Part shown: piece by piece, positions 55,585 to 64,000 of the stretch
How the letters are laid out: each line of letters begins with the position of its first letter
Position numbering within the stretch: position 1 is the first letter of the stretch
Assembly: GCA_028583685.1 (NCBI GenBank)
Contig: JAMXIF010000032.1
Coordinates: forward strand, 8,724,480 to 8,788,479
Direction: 5' to 3'
DNA length: 64,000 nt
Source of the DNA: Petaurus breviceps papuanus
Lineage: Eukaryota > Chordata > Mammalia > Diprotodontia > Petauridae
Program-made: the position numbers and the translations under genes
Notes under the pieces: generated by a model
The model's input: only the letters and a program-made list of their open reading frames with translations
The model's database searches: none
What the model was told of the DNA's origin: nothing

Positions 55585-56290
55585 CCTAGCTGATAAATAA
55601 TTTCATACCCTTTGACCCAGCAATACCACTTCTAGGGTTGTATCCCAAAGAGATCATAGAAGTGAGAAGACCCATATGTACAAAAATATTTACAGCAGCT
55701 CTTTTTGTGGTGGCAAAGAATTAGAAATTAAGGGGGTGCCCATCAATTGGGGAATGGCTGAACAAGTTGTGTTATATGAATGTAATGGAATACTATTGTG
55801 CTATAAGAAATAAGGAGCAGAGAACTTCATAATAACCTGGAGAGACTTATATAAACTGATGCTGAGTGAGAAGAGTGGAGCCAGGAGGAATTTGTACACA
55901 ATTACAGACGTATGTGTGACGACCAACTTTGAGACTGGACTCTTCTCAGCAATCCAGGGTTATAAGTCAACCCCAAAAGTCTCATGATGGAGAGAGATGT
56001 CTATATCCAGAGAAAGAACTGAGCTTGAATACATTAACTACATGTTCTTTTGCTTGTTTGGTTTTGTTTCCTCTGTTCATTCCATCTGATGCAATCCTTC
56101 TTTGTAACCTGACTAATAATGTCTAATGTGAAAGTATTTGCAGAGCCTATACTTGATTGTATGCCTCCATGGAGGGGAAGGAGGGAGGGAGGGAGAGAAA
56201 ATTTGAAACTCAAGGAATTGTGGGAACAGAATCTTGTAAACTAAAAGTAAGCAAACAAATTAATAAAGACCAAAAAAATGTTTAAAAGAG
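55585..56290 (+). mobile_element. LINE-1 3' end
   Basis: Same region as the 29.9-kb copy ('ccacttctagggttgtatcc' through the purine-rich 3'UTR to the A-rich tail); 5'-truncated. Confidence 0.8.
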
Positions 56291-56299
56291 TAGCCCTAG

Positions 56300-58300
56300 C
56301 TGAAAGAACACAGTAAGTAAGCACCCACAACTGAGCCGGAGGCTGGCCAGCCTCTGCCAAGCCAAGTGGGCTTTTGCCAGCTGGGCCCAGCAAGCAGGCA
56401 CACTATAGCCAGCCAGCCTGTATCCAAACTACAGATTAACAAAGACAAGTGACTTCAAAGTGAGGAAGACCTGAATTCAAAATCCCATCAAACATGAAGA
56501 CATGCTATGTGACCCCCAAAGCAGTTACTTATTAACCTCAATGCCCCCACACACCTTCTCAGACTTGTTAACAAGAAAATTAGGTGCCAATCCCCAGGGC
56601 AGAATAGTAAAAAAAAAAAAATGTAGATCACTGATGAAACCTTCTGCAAGGATTAGCTCATATGTGTTGGTCCCTCCCTCTTGGGCACCAGCGATCAATA
56701 CAAACTCATCAAAAACTCTACATGAACTGTGGATTACCCCTTCTAAGAGATGTAGTTTACACATCTTAATTTACTCTCAATTCAATTCAATTCCATGTAT
56801 GTGTATTAAACAAATTATGTCTTGTTCCCCTTCACTCCCTGTGTGATACAAAGACAAAAATAAAGCAGTTCTGTTCTTCGAGGAGTTTTCAATTAAAAGA
56901 ATATTTTTCTGTAATTAGTTAAATAACTGGATTATCCTACTCTTTCACTTCAAAATGATCATGAAAATTGTATATAGTTAATCCCTTCCACTTCGAGACT
57001 TTCCCATGGGTTTGCTCTATCTCAGGTCAGCATATGAAATTAAATGAGAATTTTGGAGGAGTTTTGAGCAAGGCAAAGACATGAAAAGGCCAGCAGATGA
57101 CACAGGAAAAAGTTTAGAAACTCAAAAATGCATAAAATATGTATAGTTATTTCAACTTGTTTTATTTTTTAATATCTTAATAATTCAGATTTCTTCTCTG
57201 GTACAAAGGGAAGGCCCAAACAATTTTATGGGGATTTTCCTCTAACCCCCTCAATGTAGAAGGGATTAACTGTATAGTCTACTGGAATACTTCCCCTCCC
57301 ACAGGGCCTTGTTTCTTTAAGGCAGCCAAAATATAACTCTTGAAAAAAAAAATACACACACACATATATACATGTGTCTGTATGTATATATTAGACACTT
57401 GAGACAAGTTAAACACCATCCTTTCCATGAGATCCACGTGTATTTTTTCCTTCACACCTTCCAAGCCCAAAATGCTATATAGGAAAAGGGATTCCTCAAT
57501 CCTCATTACTCATTCTTGTTATCTGCATCTCCTCCTCTGAAGGACAAATTCTCTTGATACTTATACTGTTTATTAATCAATATTAACTAAAATAGGCCTT
57601 ATATGTGCCCACTAGTTTTGCCAGGCACTGAGGACAAAGACCACAGACCATTGTCCTCCCTCCTTGCCTTCAAAGAAGCTACTGCTGCTTCTTCCAAATG
57701 GGACAAACAAGATATATAGAAAAAAATATAAAGTGGAAAAGAGGCATCAATAAACTGGGTATATCCAAAGTTACAATTGCCCCTCATGTAAGCAGCCTTC
57801 TTCAATGTCCATTGTAAATCTGGTTAATGTTGATCACTGAAAGGAGAAACCATAAAGTTTATATAAACTTAAATTCTATTTATAGCACTTGGTTGTGATT
57901 CCAACAAGATTATTCTGGATTCGAAGGAAAAATAAATCCAACAAAAACCAGTTGATTGATTCTTGCTTCTTTAGAACACCTTCATCTGGAACCTTTAGTA
58001 TAAATTTCCAGTAATGTTTTTGAGGTTTTATTCCTCCCTTTCCCCTCCTCCCCCTACTGGGGCTAAAACACATATTTAAAAGATGATTAGATCTAAAAAA
58101 TCACATTTAAAGATGCTGAGGCATATGACATTGCCATATATATTAGCAGCTTCTGTTAACTTGCAATGGGCCTCAGGTTTAGGAAAGGCAGTTTCTGAAG
58201 TAAACTCATCCAGTTTGTCTGTCCTGAATATAAAGCTTGTTTTGTATCATTTACTTGGATGGTCTCATCAGAATTTGTCTTTTGCCTCTTATTCACAACC
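56300..58300. other. Intergenic between the PRM2-position gene and PRM1
   Basis: AT-rich, no coding signal. Nothing protamine-like was found here on either strand. Confidence 0.4.
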
Positions 58301-58330
58301 CGCACCCCCAGCACAGTGACACATTTGGGG

Positions 58331-58440
58331 CAAGGGGTTTGGACAACAGGGAATAAAAGGAAACATTTTCTTTTCCCGAGGGTTATTTTTGATTCTTCTG
58401 TTATTCAAGGGGTTTGGACAACTGAGAATAAAAGGAAACA
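58331..58440. repeat. Direct repeat just 3' of PRM1
   Basis: Two 35-bp copies (58331-58365 and 58406-58440) differ at two bases, with a period of 75 bp. They lie 150-250 nt past the PRM1 poly(A) signal. Confidence 0.85.
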
Positions 58441-58585
58441 GTTTTTTTGTGTGTGTTTCTGTACCTCCCCCTCTTTTTACCAAGGGCTTTGGAGGTCCTT
58501 TGCAGACCTCTTTCTCTCCCCCTTTTCTTCCCCATCCCATGAATCAAAGAAATTAACAGAAGCCAAAAAGACTGAATTTTCAGAA

Positions 58586-58591
58586 TTTATT
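58586..58591 (-). promoter_or_regulatory. PRM1 polyadenylation signal in a conserved 3'UTR block
   Basis: The AATAAA sits in TGCCACCTGTCAATAAAT, about 170 nt after the stop. The block closely resembles the end of known mammalian P1 3'UTRs and recurs at the PRM2-position gene. Confidence 0.85.
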
Positions 58592-58757
58592 GACAGGTGG
58601 CATTGTTCAGTAGCAGGCTCCTGTTGTCTTGTGGCAGTCACCATAGGTGTGCATCTCGGTGGAAATGATTTTGCTGTTTCATGATGGTCAGAAGATCCGG
58701 TGGAATTTGGTTAAATTCTCAAGCAGGAGTTCCAATGGAGTTTTGCTATTTGCTGTC

Positions 58758-59099
58758 TTAGTATCTTCTTCTTCTCCTGCGAGAATATCTCCTGCGATAC
58801 CCTGAAGAGAGAAGAATGAAAGAAGGGTTGAGATGTAAAAGTAGAGAGGAGAGACCCATAATTCAAATACTCTAGGACCATCTTTGTCTCTGCTCTTTTG
58901 AGTACAGGGACGCTTGGGACTAAAAATGACTCATACCTCTCCTCCCCAAACAATTACCTCTCCTTCTCCCTCTCCTCCTTCTCCTGCTTCTTCGGCGTCT
59001 CCTGTATCTCCTCCGACTACGGTATCTGCTTCTTCGTCTCCTCCGGCGGCGTCGGGATCTGCTCCTACTCCGGCTCCTGCTGTGTCTATACCTTGCCAT
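58758..59099 (-). CDS. PRM1: Protamine 1, two exons (58958-59099, 58758-58801), 61 aa
   Basis: PRM1 replaces transition proteins and compacts sperm DNA through arginine clusters that bind the DNA grooves. Exon 1 starts MARYRHSRSRSRSRS, carries Arg runs, and ends after 47 codons plus one base at the donor GAG|GTAATT. The 156-nt intron ends CTTCAG|GGTATC, and the 44-nt exon 2 encodes GYRRRYSRRRRRRY, then TAA. 41 of 61 residues are Arg; Ser and Tyr make up most of the rest; there is no Cys, as in most marsupial P1 proteins, so inter-protamine disulfides cannot form. RS dipeptides at 7-16 are the expected SR-kinase sites. The single intron matches mammalian P1 genes. The leader contains CAGGTTGGCTGGCTC, which I recall as conserved in mouse Prm1 mRNA. 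Confidence 0.96.
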
Positions 59100-59246
59100 T
59101 TTTGAGTGTGATTGTGTTTGAGGTTGAGTTGTCTTTTTCTTTTATGTTTCACAGCAGTGGGAGCACCCCTTTGGGGTTGAGCCAGCCAACCTGTAACCTG
59201 GTGGTAGGTGTGTGGGCTTGTGAGTCAAGGGTGGACCCCTGTCTCT

Positions 59247-59252
59247 CTTATA
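59247..59252 (-). promoter_or_regulatory. PRM1 TATA box
   Basis: TATAAG on the minus strand, about 150 nt upstream of the ATG, predicts a start near 59222 and a leader of about 120 nt, similar to other mammalian P1 genes. A second candidate (CATAAAAG near 59139-59146) would leave almost no leader and is less likely. Confidence 0.6.
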
Positions 59253-59504
59253 GGGAACGGAGGGACCCCAGCCATTGTGATGCTTCCCAGTGGTCTCACC
59301 CTGATAGGCTCCTTATGGGGACAACATCCTTGACACATGCCCATATAAGGGCAACTGATGATAAATGGAGAGGGCCATGGTTCTGATGAGGAAATAATGG
59401 TCATACCACCGACCTCACTGGGTGGTTCTGATGAAAGCACTTTTATTTGCTATAGAAATGTTACTAACGGTATCATTATTATCATTATAATCACCAAATA
59501 GGCC

Positions 59505-59650
59505 AATCAATCAATTAAAAAGCATTTATTAAGCATCTTCTATGTGCTCTGCAGGCACTATTAGGCTCTGGAAAAGAAAACACAACAGAGGAAACAAGAC
59601 CATGCTTTCAAGGATCCGGATGAAAGAGAACATGAGATGGCCACAACTGG
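59505..59650 (+). mobile_element. Ancient mammalian repeat fragment
   Basis: Head 'gcatttattaagcatcttct' then 'atgtgctctgcaggcacta', same family as 40905. Confidence 0.5.
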
Positions 59651-60000
59651 TTCCCTCCCTGCCTTGAGACTCTAAGGCAGGTATGCTTTATATCCCTTGG
59701 AGTTATAGCAGCTGGCCTCAGGCTTTGATCCAAAATTTAAATCCCAGAGAAACACACGTGTGCTTCTCAAAAATACGGGAGCGAGATCTTTCCTACTGCA
59801 GATTTAAAACTGTATTAAAAAGCACAAAAATTTATAATTTTTCAATGTGACTCTAATGGGTGTGGGAAGGGGGAAAAATGAGGTAGAATCTACAATGCTT
59901 TGAGTTGGGTTGTTCTCTTGTCTTTTCAAGAATTTCAGATTAAGGACCTCTAATAAAATTCTCTTTTCTGAGTCCTCTGGAAATCTAAAGAACAGTTAGG

Positions 60001-61530
60001 TTCGAGGGTGAATCCTTCTGTAAAGTGAAATATAATTCAATGATTTATTGTGGAATCATTCAGTGTTAGAGTTGAACATCTAGTACAATTCATTCTACTA
60101 GAAATACAAACACCATTGATGCCAAAATTTGGGTATGAAAAGAAGTTTATTGAGAAATTTAGAGGAATTGAATACCCCTGTCCAGGAATGGACTCCCCCT
60201 TCTGTGGGGGGAGGGGAGCCCTGAATACAAAAACCAAGAACTTTATGCTGTTAGTTAGCATGGAAACCTCCCTTCATCACAGTCCTTATCCTGGTCTGAA
60301 GGTCCCTCAAGGCCTTTGTCCACCTTGTTGTCTGCTAACTCTCTTTAGCTTACCTCAGTAATGTCTAACAATTCTATAGAAATTTAAATCCTAGCTGTTT
60401 CTCACAATTTGTTATCAGTATTGTTTGCTTCACTAATGGAACCAAAGATATGAAGTATGTAGCAGGATCAAGACACATCGCCATATATTAAGGTCACTTA
60501 TTTTTACGTAGTGCTTTACAAAAGCACCTCCATACATAATTCTCTTTAGGTCCTCCCTACAATCCTACAAAGTATGGGCAAATATTTCTATAACCATTTT
60601 GCAGATGAAGAAACTAAGACCCATGAAGATATTGGTGGGAGGATATGAAAATTGAAAAAGTCTCTTGTTAAACAATACTTAACAACATAGATATATCATC
60701 ATTGATTTAAATAAAACTGGGAGGGACCTCAGAGACCATTCAAGTCCCACCATTTTCCAGATGAAGAAATTGAGATGGGAGGAAGTGGTAAGTGACTTCA
60801 AGGTCACACAAGGTCATATTTGCAGTAAGATTTGAACCTAGGTTGTCTCTTCCTAGAACCAGTGCTCTATTTGGCTATCTAATGAAAGCTTCCTTCAATA
60901 CTTTGATGATTCTTTAATCTCATCAATTTGTATATACTCTTCAACAATGAATGCAGTTTGTAATCTATGTACATATTCTTACCCTGTTCCACTGTCATCC
61001 ATGGACCATGTTTTCTGATAAATCTTCCACAAGGAATCACTCAACATGTCAGCAGCTTTTTTCTCGATCTCTTCACATTGCTTGGATATCAATGAAGTAT
61101 GTAGACTGTACATCAAGTTAATCTTCATTGTTACTATATGACTGTAAATCAAGCATATTTTTCAGTAAAATATTGTTTTAAATGCACAAAGGAGTTTGGT
61201 CTTGAAATATGTTCTAGGGTGAATCCTTCTGTAAAGTGAAATACAACTCAATTATTTGTTGTAGAACCATTCAGTGTTAGACCTGAACATCCAGTCCAAT
61301 TCATTCATTTGAAAAAAGAAAGGAACCAAAGATATGAAGTGTGTAGTAGGACCAAGAAGCATTGTCATATATTAAGTTTGCTTAATTTTGTGTAGTGCTT
61401 TACAATTTATAAAGCACCTTCTTGCATTATTCTCATTAGGTCCTCCCTACAATCCTACAAAGTTTGGGCAAATATTACTATAGTCATTTTGCAGATGAAG
61501 AAAGTAAGACCCACAGAAGTTAAATGCATA
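60001..61530. repeat. Local tandem duplication upstream of PRM1
   Basis: Copy A (60001-60640) and copy B (61207-61525) align in order over two blocks: 'gggtgaatccttctgtaaag' at 60006 and 61214, and 'ggaaccaaagatatgaagt' at 60439 and 61321. Copy A holds about 320 bp (60111-60438) absent from B, probably a later insertion. Confidence 0.85.
60690..60880. mobile_element. MIR-like fragment
   Basis: Contains 'cattttccagatgaagaaat' and 'gtaagtgacttcaaggtcac'. Confidence 0.55.
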
Positions 61531-61539
61531 CCTGTCCAA

Positions 61540-63200
61540 GGTCTTATAGCTAGCTAGTTAAGGTACAGAGGGCTAGAACCCAGATTTCTTTTCATTGTGA
61601 ATTTATCTCCTCTTTCACACAAACTATATAAGCGGTTTTCCTTCCTTCCACTTTCTTGAATATGCTGATCAGCTGCTAACTGAAGTGATTTCCTCCATTC
61701 ATAATATTCTAGGGATGATTTGGGTTTTTTTTCAATGTTTGTAAACATTGTAAAATAGGTTTTGCTGGTGACTTATAAGTCACTTTTGCACCTGATATAT
61801 ATATTAGGCATATATGTCTTTAAAAGGGGGAATGTAGGGAAGAGGAGCTGATATCCCCCCTCTTCCTCATGTCCCAAGAATAGGGAATAAGATCTGGGGG
61901 CCAGCAAACCCTACAGGAAGAAATAGCCATCCGTCATTGATGAGTATGGTCGTTATCACTTTAATTCCAAAGACCCAGCCCAGGGAATGATTTTCAAACC
62001 AGCCTTGGGTTGATGGTGAAGAACAAAACCCTAGTTCATGGGAAGGAGTCATCCAGGCTTTGACAGAAGATGGAGGAAAGAAAAGAATCTACATTCACCC
62101 GTTACATCACTAGGTCCAGGCAGCCCTTCCAAGTTATGCCTGCTGTGAACTTATTTTTGGAAAGGATGTTTTGTTTGATCACCATCAAAATGGAAAACCA
62201 ATCAAAAGTGCTCCCAGGCGTAGTCAGAACCAGCTCCTAGGGCATTTATGAAAGGAAGCAATCTCTAAACAATCGAGTGAACTCCTCATTTTGTAACTGG
62301 GGAAACCCAGAGGATAAAAATGACTTGCCTGAGGTTTTATAACTAGAGACTGTCAGAACCAAGATTTGAACCTGAGTTATAGAATCACAGGATCTCCAAA
62401 CTGCAAGGGCCCTCAGAGGTCATCCAGTCCGACCTGTGCCTGAGCAAGAATCCTCTCTGTGATGTCCTGGACAAGTGGGTCACCTCGTCTCTGCTTACAG
62501 AACTACAGGAAAGGAACGACTGAGCCCTCCTTCAATAAAGACTAAAAACCAAATCCACAAGCCTTCTAAACCATGATGTACAAAGGGGGTTGTTAAAAAG
62601 TTTTCCTAAACTTTAAGTCAGCCTTTTTATAGTTCTCACCTAGGGCTTCCTAGTTCTACCCTTGGGATCCAGCAGGGGCACAATCCTTTTCCCACTAACA
62701 GTATTTCAAATCCTTTAAGAAAACTAGAATTTTCTTCTCTAACTCTCTTCTTTATGTCACATACATCCCTAGTCCTTGAATCAATTCTGGTATGACACCT
62801 TGCTTCACCAAGCGAGGATGGTGCCTGAAGAATGTCTACCTTTAAAGCCTGCATTTCTTCCTCTACGATGCTGCCCCTCAGTCACTGGATCTGTTGACCG
62901 TTGGTATTCTGAGAGATTGTAGGGTATTTCAGAGTAAGGTCCTAAACAGCCCACCCAGGTGCCCCGATTTCCCTAGTCTCAATGTGCCAACCTTAGGGAC
63001 AAAGAGAATGGGGAAGTTAGAATACTCAGGCAAAGGGAAAAGAAAGAGTATAAATCAATCTTTTAAATTAAATTCACTTTTTTCAATTAACATTTATTTT
63101 CTTTCCCTCCTCCACTAAAAAAAAGAGAAGAAAAACGAAACCAATAGGGATTATGTTTAGAATTATAGAACCTATAAATTCATTCAGATCGGAAGGGACT
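61540..63200. other. Intergenic, no gene seen
   Basis: MIR-like pieces near 62280-62420 and otherwise unclassified sequence. Confidence 0.35.
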
Positions 63201-63224
63201 ACGTAATACAGCCTCCTAATTTTA

Positions 63225-63330
63225 CATTGATTCATTCAATAAACAATTATTAAACCCCTACTATATGACCTAAAAATATAAACAACATACCCTTTGCTCT
63301 CAAAGAGCTTACATTCAAATGGGGTATACA
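63225..63330 (+). mobile_element. Ancient mammalian repeat fragment
   Basis: Contains 'attcattcaataaacaatta' and 'ctcaaagagcttaca'. Confidence 0.5.
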
Positions 63331-63467
63331 ACTTACTAATATATACGGGAGAACTAGACCCCATTGTATTGGAATAGAAGATGAAAACATGCTTGGATTG
63401 ACTAATGTATTGATTGAGAGAGGTCCCAGTAAAGTGCTGAGAATTTGTTTTCATCTTAGGGTTGGAT

Positions 63468-63505
63468 GTGTGTATGTGTGTGTGTGTGTGTGTGTGTCTG
63501 TCTGT
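63468..63505. repeat. (GT)n microsatellite
   Basis: GT/GTAT/GTCT units. Confidence 0.9.
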
Positions 63506-63559
63506 TTGAGTTGGGCCTTTATAGAGTAGGGGTCTTGAAGGAAGGGCAGGAAGGGACTT

Positions 63560-63625
63560 CAATGCTTAGCATAGTGCTTGGCATACAGTAAGCACTTAAT
63601 AAATGTTTATTGGCTGATTGACTTC
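63560..63625 (+). mobile_element. L2 LINE 3' end
   Basis: Contains 'agtgcttggcatacagtaag' and 'cacttaataaatgtttattg'. Confidence 0.6.
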
Positions 63626-63844
63626 CACAGATGGAGAGAGAAGGAGTTCATTCCAGACTGGAGAGGTCATGAGCCAAAGCATGGGAAAACCAAGAAGAGG
63701 AGACGAGGAGTGACCCAGTTCAAACAGGATTCATAAGACAACTTGAAGGGAAGTATTTATTACTTATTATTAGCAGGCAGGTTGGAGAAACAATCGGAGT
63801 TTTGAATGCCTGTATCTAGAGTTTATTCTTTATTTGATACACAG

Positions 63845-64000
63845 TGTTGTTGTTCAGCTGTTTCACTTGTGTCTGACTCTTTGTGACCCACTTCTTTCTC
63901 CAGTTCATTTTACAGATGAGGAAATGGAGGAAAACAGGGTTGAGTGACTTGTTCAGGGTCACACAACTAGGACGTGTGTCTGAAGCCCAAACTCAGGTCT
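63845..64000 (-). mobile_element. SINE with BovB/RTE-like tail, cut by the window end
   Basis: 'gttgttgttcagctgtttca' through 'gactctttgtgacc' to 'gaagcccaaactcaggtct'. It lacks the 'ggggttttcttggc' segment. Confidence 0.8.

Noticed and set aside
56300-58300. A third protamine-like gene between the PRM2-position gene and PRM1
   Set aside because: I searched both strands by eye for Arg-codon runs (AGA/AGG/CGN) with a following short exon and found none.
61820-62110. Possible LTR start after a purine-rich run (aaaagggggaa then TG)
   Set aside because: I could not find a matching far end, a poly(A) signal in place, or any flanking retroviral region, so the resemblance may be chance.
59300-64000. 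RMI2, the expected next gene
   Set aside because: No exon-like frame with family resemblance is present; it probably lies beyond the window.

Overview
The window is mammalian, and almost certainly marsupial, genomic DNA. It is dense in the tRNA-derived SINEs typical of marsupials (heads of the type 'ggcrgctaggtggcrcagtg', tails ending in cttaaccccaattgcc plus an A-rich run), SINEs with a BovB/RTE-like tail, L1 3' ends, L2, CR1/L3 and MIR fragments. The protamine-1 gene encodes a cysteine-free, 'MARYRHSRSRSRS'-type protein as in most marsupials. An Australian lineage seems likely, but I cannot fix the species.

The gene content is the conserved SOCS1-TNP2-PRM3-PRM2-PRM1 block (human 16p13.13), all five genes on the minus strand and in the human order. 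SOCS1 (17.8-19.7 kb) has one coding exon, a non-coding first exon in a CpG island, an IRF-type promoter element and two upstream ORFs, one of which crosses the intron and overlaps the SOCS1 start codon. About 28 kb of repeat-rich DNA follows (20.4-47.7 kb), including a 400-base assembly gap. The spermatid chromatin genes then lie within 12 kb: TNP2 (47.9-48.6 kb, two exons), intronless PRM3 (51.4 kb), a two-exon gene at the PRM2 position (54.1-54.4 kb) and PRM1 (58.8-59.1 kb, two exons). TNP2, PRM2 and PRM1 would act in sequence in the spermatid nucleus as histones give way to transition proteins and then protamines. PRM3 is an acidic relative whose human and rodent counterparts are cytoplasmic.

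The main new observation is the gene at the PRM2 position. It looks nothing like eutherian PRM2 in its first exon (no Cys, no His, and tandem FYG[RK]R(A/E)QF units). Yet it shares with PRM1 a phase-1 intron at the equivalent site, a 44-nt second exon and a near-identical sequence around the poly(A) signal. It therefore appears to be a real protamine paralogue with a diverged body. TNP2 also has unusual features: an intron that is nearly all polypyrimidine on the sense strand, three in-phase candidate acceptors, and a 25-bp hairpin at the stop codon/3'UTR.

Region by region: 1-17.3 kb is intergenic with repeats and a possible conserved non-coding stretch near 15.8-16.8 kb; 17.3-20.4 kb is SOCS1 and its CpG island; 20.4-47.7 kb is repeat-rich intergenic DNA, including a 1.9-kb L2, L1 ends, a solo LTR and nested SINEs; 47.7-59.3 kb is the TNP2/PRM cluster; 59.4-64 kb is intergenic, with a local tandem duplication. 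Neither CLEC16A nor RMI2, the expected flanking genes, is visible.
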